From Alistipes sp. UBA934 (GTDB lineage: Bacteria > Bacteroidota > Bacteroidia > Bacteroidales > Rikenellaceae), in NCBI GenBank assembly GCA_002293535.1, contig DBDK01000006.1:1-62592 (forward strand): a stretch of 62,592 bases of DNA, given 5' to 3'. Positions 23,873 to 32,844 of this stretch are shown here, piece after piece. Positions within the stretch are counted from its first letter, which is position 1; the number at the start of each line of letters is the position of its first letter. Under the pieces are notes generated by a model, which saw nothing but the letters and a program-made list of their open reading frames with translations, was not told the DNA's origin and made no database searches. Both the position numbers and the translations under genes were made by a program.

Positions 23873-26800
23873 TTACGCCCATTTAACCAAAGGTAAATCC
23901 ATCCTGTGAGCCAACATTTTGCTGTCCGGATAGACACGTATCGCAAAATCGAACGAGCCGGTCTCTTTCGGGGTCATATCGATGTAGTAAACCGCATTTC
24001 CACCTTCGGTGCCCTTGTAGTCGAGCTTTCGTGTCGCCACGACTTTCACTGGTTGGCCGGGTTCGATTTGGCCCGCGATAACAAACTCTACTCCAACGTC
24101 TTCGGGCGAGAGGCTGGCAGTATCGAGCGTAACTTCTATGCCGTAACTCTTGCCCACCATAATCGCCTCCCTGTCGAGATTGAAGCGCTTCACTTGTACG
24201 ATTTTCACATCGTTCCAAGCCGCTTCGACACGCTGTTTCCACACTGCAAGCTCTCGCGCCATCGCAAAGTTGTCGGCATCGACTTTTTCGCTTCTTTCTG
24301 CGAGCTTGTGGTAGAATTTCTGCTCGTAGTCCTCCATCATTCTGTTGGTTGTGAAGTTTGCAGCGACATCTGCCACGCAGCTCTTTATATATTGCACCCA
24401 GTCGTGCGGCACATTATCCTCGCCACGTCGGTAATAGAGTGGCGCGATCTCCTGTTCTATGGTGGTATAGATCATCTCCGCGTCGAGTTCGTCTTGGAAG
24501 CTCTGATCTTTGTAGGTGCGCTCCATCGGTAGCATCCATCCTGCGCCTTGCTTGTAGCCTTCGACCCACCAGCCGTCCAGCACCGAAAACTGCATCACAC
24601 CGTTCATCACGCACTTTTCGCCGCTCGTTCCACTTGCCTCCAATGGTCTTGTGGGTGTATTGAGCCACACGTCCACGCCTTGAACCAGCCTTCGAGCCAG
24701 TTCCATATCGTAGTTTTGCAGGAAGATCACCTTTCCCACGAACTGTGGCATATTGCTCACTTCGACGATTCGCTTGATCAGATCCTGACCCGGTTTGTCG
24801 TTGGGGTGGGCCTTTCCGGCGAACACGAACCTCACCGGTCGCTCCTTATTATTGACAATCGCCTCCAGCCGCTCCAGATTCTTGAAGAGCAGGTGTGCTC
24901 TCTTGTAGGTCGCAAACCTGCGCGCAAAGCCAATTGTCAATACTTCTTCGCCCAGCATTTCACGTACTTTCACCACGTGGCCCGGATTGTCGAACCGCGC
25001 TTGTGCCGGATCGGCTATTCGTTTGTCTATTACGTCTATCAATCTGTTTTTCAACACCAGACGCTCGTCCCACAGGCGTTTGTCGTCGATCTCCTTAACT
25101 TTTTGCCACGCCTCACGGTTGTATTCCGGTAGTGCAAAACCTTCGGGGAAGTGTTCCGAGTAGAGTCTGCGCAGGTTCGATGCCGTCCAGGTCGGGAAGT
25201 GCACGCCGTTCGTCACATAGCCGATGTGTAGCTCGTCCTTGTAATATCCCGGCCACAGGTTTCCCAGTATATCTTTCGACACCTCTCCGTGTAGCCAACT
25301 CACCCCGTTCACCTCCTGACTCAGTCTCGAAGCCAGTGCGCTCATCGAGAACTTTTCGCCGCTGTTTCCTGCCGTCACGCGCCCCAGGTCCATAAATTTG
25401 TCCCAGCTCACTCCAAAAATATCGCTATAGTGGCTCAGATATTGGCGCATCATCGACTCGTCGAATGCGTCGTGTCCTGCCGGCACGGGGGTGTGGGTCG
25501 TGAACAGAGCGCTCGAACGTACCACCTCGTAAGCTTCCTCGAAAGTCAGCCCGTCCTCCTGTATCAGGTTTTTAATCCTCTCGATACCTATAAATGCGGC
25601 GTGACCTTCGTTGCAGTGATATACTTGTTGGTTGATACCCAGTGCGTTGAGTGTCCTGATCCCTCCCAAGCCCAGTAACATTTCCTGCTTTAGGCGATTC
25701 TCCCACGTTCCCCCATACAGGTGGTGCGTTATGCTTCGATCTTCGGCCAGGTTCAGTTCGTGATCGGTATCGAGAAGGTAAAGATCGGTGCGCCCGACTT
25801 CGCATTTCCACACGCGAGCAGTCACAATACGTCCCGGTAATGCCAGTTGAATGCTCACCCAGCCTCCTTTGGCGTCTCTCACCGGCGAGATCGGCAGCTT
25901 GAAGAAGTTTTGCGCTTCGTAGGTCGCCTCCTGAGCTCCTGCGGCCGAGAGTTTTTGCGTGAAATAGCCGTAACGGTACAGCAACCCCACGGCGACCAGC
26001 GGTGAATTTCTGTCACTTGCCTCCTTTAGGTAGTCGCCGGCTAAAATGCCCAACCCTCCCGAATATATCTTCAGCGAGGCGTGCAGCCCGTATTCCATAC
26101 TGAAATATGCGATCTTCGGTCCTTTTTGGTGCTTTTTCTCAGCCATATAGGCTTCCAGAGCAGCGTATGTTGCGTCGAGTTTTGCCAGAAATGCTTCGTC
26201 CTTTTCGAGTTCCACCAGCCTTGCCTGACTTAGTCTGTCGAGCATCGCGATCGGATTGCGGTCGGTTGCCAGCCACAGATTTTTGTCGATGTACATAAAC
26301 AGCTCGTGCGCATCCAGCGTCCACGACCACCACAGGTTTCGCGAGATCGCTTCCAGCGCGCGTAGCCTTGGTGGCAGATTCTTTTCTATCATCAGTCGGG
26401 TCCATTCAGGGGCGTTCGTGTTCCAGGGGGTGTGTACACTTACTTTCTTCCTGTCAGCACGCTCGTCGGCATAATCGTCGCGATTCAGTCTTTCCGCCGC
26501 CACTTCGCACGCCTTGCTGTAACCTTTCTTGTAATATGCGATGAACTTTTCCCATTCGGCCTTTTCGGCGAGTGTACGTGCATCTTTGCGCGCTTTTTCC
26601 ACCAGATGGGTTGTCTTGTCGGCAAACTCGTCTATCAGGAATGCAATTCGGTCGATCACTTCGTTGTCGTTGTCGTCCGTGCGCTTCACGACTCTCACCC
26701 CGTCGCTGTCCGGAGCTTCGTTGTGCGCCCAGGCTCCGAAGCCCGCAAGTGTCGTTGTAAGCGTCGGCACCGAAAACGCAATACTCTCCAGCGGCGTGTA

Positions 26801-28102
26801 ACCCCACGGCTCGTAGTACGATGCATAGACCGTAACGTCCATTCCTACGAGTAGTTCGTAGTAGTGCAGATTGAAAATCCCATCGTTTCCATCAAGATAT
26901 GTCGGTACAAAAACTACCTTAACTCTGCTGGCAGGATCAGTCAGCACACTGCCCGACATCGAGTTCACGATCGGATCCCAGTCTGGATTCGTAAGATAGT
27001 GCGTTGTGTAATTAAGTGTGTCGTGCACCGAAAGGTCTTTTCGGGGGCCGTCATTGCCTGCAGGTACGGTTATGTAGGCCAAAATCTCTCGATCGCGATT
27101 TTGTGACGCCAACTTCTTTAGCGACTCCAGAAAAACATCCAAGCCCTTATTCTTGTATTCGTAACGTCCACTGGTGCCGACAATTAGCGGTTCTCCCTCA
27201 AATTTATGCTCCCAGCAGGCCTCCGCCACTGTTATCATCTTTTCGCGTGCTGCTTTGCGTTTTGCTTCGAATTCTTCGCCCCGCCACACAAAATCGTCTT
27301 CAAATCCATTCGGGGTTACCAGATCAACCTCGCGCCCCAGTAAATATTTGCATTCCTGTGCTGTTATATCGCTTACTGTCAGGAAGCTATCGCTAAACTG
27401 CGCGGCAGTTTTTTCAAGGGAATGCTTTGCCACCACGTTAAACCTGCGCGCCATTTCGTCTGCATTGAATGTTTCCAGATCGCTGTATAGAGGGTATCCG
27501 TTTCCTGCCAGCGAGCGCCCCATCACCGTTGCGTGGGTTGTAAAAACAGTTGCCACCCGCGGTGCATTTTTGCGCAGATAGAGCCCGCCCGAAGAGGTCA
27601 TCCATTCGTGAAAATGTGCTGCAATTGTATCGGCGGGGCGACAAAAAGTCGTTATATAGCTCTCGATTACCAGACCTGCCGCGTGACCGAACAGTACAGG
27701 CTCGATGTAATCCCATCCTCCCGTGATACTATCCACCTTGTACGTCTCCCACAGGAACTTCAGCACGTCATCTTTCTTGGCGAATAGCGAGGTAAAATCG
27801 ACCAGCACCACCAGTGGCTCTCCTTCGATTTTCCATCGACCCACCTTTATGCGAATTCCTTCGCGATACATCTTTTGGCGCCAGTCTTTAAGCAGTTCCG
27901 TGTCTTCTGCAAATTCGGGATTGTCTCCTTCGCGGTGAATGTCCGGTCCGATCAGTATGTAGTTGTCACCCAGCGCTTTATTGACCACCAAGGCTTTCGT
28001 TGCCACGACTGTGTGGATCCCGCCGACCTTGTTGCACACCTCCCAGCTCACCTCGAACAGATTGTCCACTCCGGCGAGCTCTTTATGTTTAGTTTTTCCC
28101 AT
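23873..28102 (-). CDS. Glycogen synthase / alpha-glucan phosphorylase fusion (1409 aa)
   Basis: Two enzymes in one chain. Residues about 10-540 are a GT3-like (eukaryote-type GSY) glycogen synthase: LFEVSWEVCNKVGGIHTVV, a nucleotide-sugar site near YYEPWGYTPLESIAFSVP, and GTSGRYEYKNKGLDVFLE. After a linker, residues about 580-1400 are an alpha-glucan phosphorylase: DUF3417 (LEAISRNLWWSWTLDAHELF), then the GT35 core with the PLP-lysine segment EASGTSGEKCVMNG. So the chain carries both a polymerising and a phosphorolytic domain. I take the ATG at 28102; a TTG three codons upstream is an alternative. First gene of the glycogen operon. Confidence 0.93.
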   Translation of the reverse strand: MGKTKHKELAGVDNLFEVSWEVCNKVGGIHTVVATKALVVNKALGDNYILIGPDIHREGDNPEFAEDTELLKDWRQKMYREGIRIKVGRWKIEGEPLVVLVDFTSLFAKKDDVLKFLWETYKVDSITGGWDYIEPVLFGHAAGLVIESYITTFCRPADTIAAHFHEWMTSSGGLYLRKNAPRVATVFTTHATVMGRSLAGNGYPLYSDLETFNADEMARRFNVVAKHSLEKTAAQFSDSFLTVSDITAQECKYLLGREVDLVTPNGFEDDFVWRGEEFEAKRKAAREKMITVAEACWEHKFEGEPLIVGTSGRYEYKNKGLDVFLESLKKLASQNRDREILAYITVPAGNDGPRKDLSVHDTLNYTTHYLTNPDWDPIVNSMSGSVLTDPASRVKVVFVPTYLDGNDGIFNLHYYELLVGMDVTVYASYYEPWGYTPLESIAFSVPTLTTTLAGFGAWAHNEAPDSDGVRVVKRTDDNDNEVIDRIAFLIDEFADKTTHLVEKARKDARTLAEKAEWEKFIAYYKKGYSKACEVAAERLNRDDYADERADRKKVSVHTPWNTNAPEWTRLMIEKNLPPRLRALEAISRNLWWSWTLDAHELFMYIDKNLWLATDRNPIAMLDRLSQARLVELEKDEAFLAKLDATYAALEAYMAEKKHQKGPKIAYFSMEYGLHASLKIYSGGLGILAGDYLKEASDRNSPLVAVGLLYRYGYFTQKLSAAGAQEATYEAQNFFKLPISPVRDAKGGWVSIQLALPGRIVTARVWKCEVGRTDLYLLDTDHELNLAEDRSITHHLYGGTWENRLKQEMLLGLGGIRTLNALGINQQVYHCNEGHAAFIGIERIKNLIQEDGLTFEEAYEVVRSSALFTTHTPVPAGHDAFDESMMRQYLSHYSDIFGVSWDKFMDLGRVTAGNSGEKFSMSALASRLSQEVNGVSWLHGEVSKDILGNLWPGYYKDELHIGYVTNGVHFPTWTASNLRRLYSEHFPEGFALPEYNREAWQKVKEIDDKRLWDERLVLKNRLIDVIDKRIADPAQARFDNPGHVVKVREMLGEEVLTIGFARRFATYKRAHLLFKNLERLEAIVNNKERPVRFVFAGKAHPNDKPGQDLIKRIVEVSNMPQFVGKVIFLQNYDMELARRLVQGVDVWLNTPTRPLEASGTSGEKCVMNGVMQFSVLDGWWVEGYKQGAGWMLPMERTYKDQSFQDELDAEMIYTTIEQEIAPLYYRRGEDNVPHDWVQYIKSCVADVAANFTTNRMMEDYEQKFYHKLAERSEKVDADNFAMARELAVWKQRVEAAWNDVKIVQVKRFNLDREAIMVGKSYGIEVTLDTASLSPEDVGVEFVIAGQIEPGQPVKVVATRKLDYKGTEGGNAVYYIDMTPKETGSFDFAIRVYPDSKMLAHRMDLPLVKWA

Positions 28103-28128
28103 AGTTTTCAAGTTTGGATTTTACCTTG

Positions 28129-28136
28129 CAAAGGTA
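28129..28136 (-). promoter_or_regulatory. -7 box of the glycogen operon
   Basis: The minus strand reads TACCTTTG, 26 nt upstream of the ATG. No good TTTG at the -33 distance is seen, so the promoter may need an activator or have a degenerate -33 element. Confidence 0.6.
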
Positions 28137-28143
28137 CTAATTA

Positions 28144-29439
28144 TCACTCAAACAACCCACCTATTATGTAGTCCGAGAGCAGGAATTTCTCCTCCGGGAG
28201 TCGGAATGTCGGTAGCGATTTATTTTTTCCTTCCTGTACCAACAGCCCTTTGACCACAAATCTCTCCGCTTTCTCAATTAATTCATCGGTTTTTCCTTTT
28301 CCAAACTGCTTCTCGAAATCTCCCATATCTATCCCTTCCACCCGCCTCAGTCCGGTCATTATCCTCTCGTTTCTCAGTTCGCGGTCTGTTAGCGTCTCCC
28401 CGTCGTAAATTTCTCCCATCCTTCCGCTACCTGTATTCTCGCCGAACGCCGTAATATACTTTTCCAGATCCGCCGTCACCCACTCGCGCCGTTTCTTCCC
28501 GTCGAACGAATGCGCGCTCGGCCCAATCCCCAGGTACGCCTCGCCACTCCAGTAGCCACTGTTGTGAATCGCTCTATAGCCCGGTTTTGCAAAGTTTGAG
28601 ATTTCATAATGCTCGAAACCTGCGTCGCTCAGTTTGCGACACAGCAGTTCATATTGACGCTCGGTTTCGGCTTCCGGTATCGGGGCGAAGATGGCATCGT
28701 TTCGAAGTTGCCTGTCTCCAGCCGCCCACTTTCCGAATACCGTTCCGGGCTCTATTGTTAGATGATAGGCGGAAATATGTTGCACTCCCAGCCCTGCAGC
28801 CTCGTCCAGCGTGCGTTCCCATTGCGCCATCGTCATTCCCGGTATGCCCCATATCAGGTCGATCGAAATATTCGCTCCAAAACCCGCCGTATGCCTCTTC
28901 GCTCCGTGCTCGACACCCCCCGTACTTCCGCCGATTTTTTGCGTCATTCTCACCGCCTCTCTCGCCCGCTTCGCATCGTGTCGCCTGTTCATTAGCTTCA
29001 GTAGCCCGTCGTCAAAACTCTGTATCCCGATGCTCAGCCTATTGAATGTCGGAACGCTCTCGCCTTTGGCCTCGACCCCCGCCAGTGTTACCACATATTC
29101 GTCAGTCAGGTCTTCCGGGTTTGCTTCCAACGTTATTTCCTTCAGTCCCGCGCAGTTCCACAGTTTTCCTGCGTGTTCCAGTATGTCTTTTAGTCCCGCT
29201 GGTTCCAGTAGGGTTGGGGTTCCGCCGCCTATGTATATAGAGGTAAGGGGTGCGTTTGCCAAAAAGTCGCTGCTGTCGGCGCTCCGACCACGACGCTCAT
29301 CCATCTCTCCTTTAAGGGCAGCAACGAGGTGCGCGGACAGATCTTTCCTATCGCCGTTGGAGTTCCGACCCACAGAATAGAAGTTGCAGTAGTTGCACTT
29401 CGAGGCGCATAGTGGGATGTGTATATACAGGCCGGACAT
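28144..29439 (-). CDS. hemW: HemW-type radical SAM protein (431 aa)
   Basis: Oxygen-independent coproporphyrinogen-oxidase-like protein; HemW family members bind haem and [4Fe-4S]/SAM and act as haem chaperones rather than as CPO. The cluster ligands are Cys11, Cys15, Cys18 (LCASKCNYCNF), and the TSIYIGGGTPTLL glycine motif, EANPEDL and RLSIGIQSFDD segments follow. The C-terminal HemW domain (IMTGLRRVEGIDM...) is present. The chain is longer than the usual 375-400 residues because of an insertion (residues about 185-200, GGSTGG...). The ATG is 4 nt from a -7 box. Confidence 0.93.
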   Translation of the reverse strand: MSGLYIHIPLCASKCNYCNFYSVGRNSNGDRKDLSAHLVAALKGEMDERRGRSADSSDFLANAPLTSIYIGGGTPTLLEPAGLKDILEHAGKLWNCAGLKEITLEANPEDLTDEYVVTLAGVEAKGESVPTFNRLSIGIQSFDDGLLKLMNRRHDAKRAREAVRMTQKIGGSTGGVEHGAKRHTAGFGANISIDLIWGIPGMTMAQWERTLDEAAGLGVQHISAYHLTIEPGTVFGKWAAGDRQLRNDAIFAPIPEAETERQYELLCRKLSDAGFEHYEISNFAKPGYRAIHNSGYWSGEAYLGIGPSAHSFDGKKRREWVTADLEKYITAFGENTGSGRMGEIYDGETLTDRELRNERIMTGLRRVEGIDMGDFEKQFGKGKTDELIEKAERFVVKGLLVQEGKNKSLPTFRLPEEKFLLSDYIIGGLFE

Positions 29440-29443
29440 TTTG

Positions 29444-29451
29444 CAAAGATA
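29444..29451 (-). promoter_or_regulatory. -7 box giving a leaderless hemW mRNA
   Basis: The minus strand reads TATCTTTG (complement of 29444-29451); GTTG lies 21 nt upstream as a weak -33. The hemW ATG begins 4 nt after the box, so the transcript would start at or within a few bases of the start codon. Confidence 0.65.
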
Positions 29452-29485
29452 GTCAAAACCCCCAACCCCCCCCAACCCCATAACA

Positions 29486-29516
29486 AAAGAGCGGCCCCCG
29501 TGTTGGGAGCCGCTCC
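29486..29516 (-). terminator. Terminator of the large lipoprotein gene
   Basis: GAGCGGC (29489-29495) pairs with GCCGCTC (29509-29515), extended by inner CCC/GGG pairs. On the minus strand a T-rich TCTTTTGTTAT tail follows. It lies 23 bp after the stop codon of the 29539-32604 gene. Confidence 0.85.
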
Positions 29517-29538
29517 GTTATTCAGATTCGGTTCGCTA

Positions 29539-32500
29539 TCAGAGAACGATAGTGAAAGGAATAGTTTCTTCTTTAACCTTACCGTAGCGGTCGTAAACCT
29601 TCACAACAAGTCCGGTTTTGTTGTTACCGGGCGAGAGGCTACTGGTTTTGATATTGACATACGAGGGAACAAGATTACCGTCACCATCCAACGTCGGAGC
29701 AACAGCTGTATTCGATGCAGTGTTACCATCGGCACCTACGATAGTGTAGGTGGTGTCACCGGCGGGAACAGAGAACTCGACTTTCTGGATGTAGGTATAG
29801 ACATAGAATGTTTCACCTGCGTCAGCTATATCCTTGTCGGCATTCTTATCTTGACCCGTTTGGAACAGGCTGTACTTCTGACCTGCGTAGTTGTAGCCCG
29901 AGATGTGGCTGTCGTCGAGTTTCAGAACGGCACCGATCGAACCTGCAGGACGCGTGATTGCATCGCCGGTTTCCTTGATCTCGCCTTCGAAGAGGGCGCT
30001 CATAATCTTCATATCGAAATCCTGTTCTTCGATCTCTTCGTCGCTGTATTCATATACGCCGAGGTAGAGACCCGGAACTATACGCATATTGAGCACGTCA
30101 CCGTAAGCATTGGGAGCCGTAGGTGCGGGCAGCGGACTGGTAGTCTGACCGAGCAATTCGACAGTCGTTTTGAGAGCCTCATAGGTAACAGGCGAAACTC
30201 CTCCATCCACAACGGTCACGGCGCGAGAAGCGGTTACGAGGGTGGACGCATCTTCACCGTCGATTTGCTGTTCGTCGTCGGCCAATGCCAGATTCGTTTC
30301 CGGGAAGTCGATCCACATCTTGTCAGTGTCGGCTGCGATACCGAACTTGGTGAAACCACCGTCCGAAGGAGCGGCTGCAGTGTGATTGATGCTTGAAGCC
30401 GGCCTGAAGACGTTGTAGTAGGTCGAAGTTGTTGCACCACCGTCGATACCTGCCGTGAAGAAGTAAGTATTAGCCCAAGCATCCGGAGTCCTGTAGTAAG
30501 CGTTCAGGGTATTACCTTCCCAGTAGCGAGTACCGACTTCCGAGTTACCGTTTTCACGTTTGAACAGATCTGCCAACGGAGGAAGAACCGGAGTGAACGT
30601 ATAAACGATCGTGTTGAGGTAGTCATTGTCCTTATCGACGAAGTCAATAGTTACACTGTACAGTTCACCTACGCTGAAAGCGGGGTCGAGTTCAGAAGTG
30701 CCGTTAGCGATATAGGGGAAGTTGTCGGTAGTTACGCCGTCGGCATCCGCAATAGCGTAAGGCATCTTGATCACGAGACTCTGAGCCTGATACATCTTAC
30801 CGGTGGCATAAGGAGAAGTTGCAACGCTCGTACCTGTACCATCGGCTTTTGTGTTGGCAAATATACCTACCGCGCCTGTGGGAGACGAACCGTCGAAAGC
30901 AGTGAACAGATCGTCGATTTCGGTGTCGGTCAAATCTTTGTCACCGATAGACATAGCCTTGATCGAGTAAGAAGTTGCACCGTAGTCGGCATTCTTCCAA
31001 CGCTGTTCCATAGTGGTTCCGCTACCTGCGTCGATAGTTGCGAGTTTTTCGAACATCGCTGTGAGGGGCACAACCAAACGCGCACTTCTCAAAGAGTCGG
31101 CGTTTCCGCCAACGGTACCGGCAGATGTCTGTGCGCCGCCGGCATAGGTAGCTTCGTCAGTGATGACGTATTCACCCAGAGGAATAGTTACGGATTCACC
31201 GCTGCGTACAGGACGGATAACGATTTGTTCAAAGAACACGCTACCATTGACGGTGAGCTTGTAGACGTTCAAACGGAACGTAGCAAGGGTCAGGTCGTCG
31301 GGAAGGCGGGTTACGGTGAAAGAGGTCCTGTCGGGGTTGGGAATAGTGATACCGAACTTACCGGTTTCAAAGTCAGTCTTGTCTGCGACTTCCAGATAGT
31401 AATCCACAACAGCCTCATTGTTGGTCGTGGCAAGAAGAGCAGCACCGCTTGACGGAGTGAAAGCTGCGATAGAGTAAGCAACGCCCTGAACAGGATTGTA
31501 CTGTGTCAGATTAACGTCCTTACCTGAGCCGATCAAAGCACCTGCGAGAGTCTTGGAAAGATCGGCAGTTTCAGCCAAAGCACCTGCGCGAGATTCTTTA
31601 ACAGAAGTGATTTGAGTCGCAGTAGAAGTGAAATCGGTGTATCCTGCGAAACGGGTACCATTAGCGTAAAGCGAATAAACTGCATCGGTTACATAAAGAT
31701 CAGTGTATGCTTTGTACGTGTTTGCAGCAGCATAGGTTTCCGTGTTGTAGGTGCCGGGGATGAAGTAGAATGCACTTTTAGAAGCATCTCTGGTAAGAGT
31801 TGCAAGACCGGTAATGGCTTCGGGTGTACCTAAGGCAATCGGAAGAACACCACCCTTGCTGTTTACCAAGGAGAGGTCGAGGCCGGTGATGTCCGCAGTT
31901 GCGGGTTCAACTTCCACGATCAGACCGGTACGTTCACCGCTCAGAGTGTTCAAAACCATATTCTTAACAACGGGAATCTTGCCACCATCCCATTTGTCGA
32001 GCTGGCCGGTGGTTCCGGGAGTGCCGTTGTCTGTACCCAGATTGCTGGCAACAGGTTCCATCAGGAATGCTGCAACACCAGCCCATTTAACATTGAGAGC
32101 AACTGCTTTTGCGTTCCAGGTACCTGCGCGGCCACTGAGTTCGTCCATTTTAAAGCCGTCCGCGCCCTTGTATCCGGGAGCGGTATACCAACCCAAAATG
32201 TTGATAGCAGATACTGCCGAAGCTGCACCGGGAAGGAGGATTTCGGTATATTCGTCATCACCTTCAGCTGCAATAAACAGCGTGTAAGAGCCATCTTCAT
32301 TCTCTTCAACATAAGGAAGAAGAGCGGTGGAGCCACCAAACTTAAGGGTAACAGTAGTTCCATCGCTATACGTAATAACAACGTCTCCGCCCGGAGTAGC
32401 TTGAGTGGCATTAGCCACATACTTGCCAACAACCAGCCCATCGAGCTTAGCCTTGATGTCTGCGATATCTTCCTTCATCGCGTCGATCTCAGTACAAATC

Positions 32501-32604
32501 GCGTCGATATCGTCGTCGTAGTTCTTACAACCTACGAAGCCGACAGCGAGCGAAAACGTAAATGCTCCGAGGAGCAAAAACTTAAACAAATTTTTCATAC
32601 TCAT
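29539..32604 (-). CDS. Large surface-type lipoprotein with N-terminal coiled coil (1021 aa)
   Basis: The ATG at 32604 (or 32598) gives a lipoprotein signal ending VGFVGC. After the lipidated Cys comes KNYDDDIDAICTEIDAMKEDIADIKAKL, a short acidic coiled coil seen at the N terminus of many Bacteroidales lipoproteins (DUF4988/PL29-N-like). Then about 950 residues of Ala/Thr/Asp-rich beta-type sequence follow without recognised catalytic motif. Strong promoter, structured leader and good terminator suggest high single-gene expression. Best guess is an abundant cell-surface or S-layer-like protein; I found no substrate-binding or enzyme signature. Confidence 0.8.
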   Translation of the reverse strand: MSMKNLFKFLLLGAFTFSLAVGFVGCKNYDDDIDAICTEIDAMKEDIADIKAKLDGLVVGKYVANATQATPGGDVVITYSDGTTVTLKFGGSTALLPYVEENEDGSYTLFIAAEGDDEYTEILLPGAASAVSAINILGWYTAPGYKGADGFKMDELSGRAGTWNAKAVALNVKWAGVAAFLMEPVASNLGTDNGTPGTTGQLDKWDGGKIPVVKNMVLNTLSGERTGLIVEVEPATADITGLDLSLVNSKGGVLPIALGTPEAITGLATLTRDASKSAFYFIPGTYNTETYAAANTYKAYTDLYVTDAVYSLYANGTRFAGYTDFTSTATQITSVKESRAGALAETADLSKTLAGALIGSGKDVNLTQYNPVQGVAYSIAAFTPSSGAALLATTNNEAVVDYYLEVADKTDFETGKFGITIPNPDRTSFTVTRLPDDLTLATFRLNVYKLTVNGSVFFEQIVIRPVRSGESVTIPLGEYVITDEATYAGGAQTSAGTVGGNADSLRSARLVVPLTAMFEKLATIDAGSGTTMEQRWKNADYGATSYSIKAMSIGDKDLTDTEIDDLFTAFDGSSPTGAVGIFANTKADGTGTSVATSPYATGKMYQAQSLVIKMPYAIADADGVTTDNFPYIANGTSELDPAFSVGELYSVTIDFVDKDNDYLNTIVYTFTPVLPPLADLFKRENGNSEVGTRYWEGNTLNAYYRTPDAWANTYFFTAGIDGGATTSTYYNVFRPASSINHTAAAPSDGGFTKFGIAADTDKMWIDFPETNLALADDEQQIDGEDASTLVTASRAVTVVDGGVSPVTYEALKTTVELLGQTTSPLPAPTAPNAYGDVLNMRIVPGLYLGVYEYSDEEIEEQDFDMKIMSALFEGEIKETGDAITRPAGSIGAVLKLDDSHISGYNYAGQKYSLFQTGQDKNADKDIADAGETFYVYTYIQKVEFSVPAGDTTYTIVGADGNTASNTAVAPTLDGDGNLVPSYVNIKTSSLSPGNNKTGLVVKVYDRYGKVKEETIPFTIVL

Positions 32605-32676
32605 TAAAAATTTAGGAATTAAATTAATTGATACTTTAGTTGTTTTATATTTAGTTTGTGTGTTCCAGTTTAGGCA

Positions 32677-32695
32677 GGCCCAACTTCTTTGGGCC
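32677..32695 (-). other. Leader hairpin of the large lipoprotein mRNA
   Basis: GGCCCAA and TTGGGCC (32677-32683 with 32689-32695) pair over a 5-nt loop, in the roughly 100-nt untranslated leader between the -7 box and the start codon. A 5' stem like this could stabilise the message; there is no T-run on the minus strand, so it is not a terminator. Confidence 0.55.
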
Positions 32696-32708
32696 CACTT
32701 TATGGCGG

Positions 32709-32716
32709 CAAATATA
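32709..32716 (-). promoter_or_regulatory. -7 box of the large lipoprotein gene
   Basis: The minus strand reads TATATTTG. Around 18-20 nt upstream is a GTTTT stretch that may serve as the -33 element. The predicted leader is about 100 nt. Confidence 0.65.
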
Positions 32717-32787
32717 CGAACTTTTTTAATATAAAAACACTTTACCGCACTTTTTTCAATATTTTTTTCATTTTCCAAAACCTTTTG

Positions 32788-32795
32788 TACCTTTG
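32788..32795 (+). promoter_or_regulatory. -7 box of pckA
   Basis: TACCTTTG lies 49 nt upstream of the pckA ATG, with only a degenerate T-rich -33 region. It is divergent from the large lipoprotein promoter; the two -7 boxes are about 70 bp apart in a very AT-rich spacer. Confidence 0.65.
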
Positions 32796-32844
32796 CCATA
32801 CCAATAGACAAAGGTAATCATATTATTATAATAAACAAACAATT

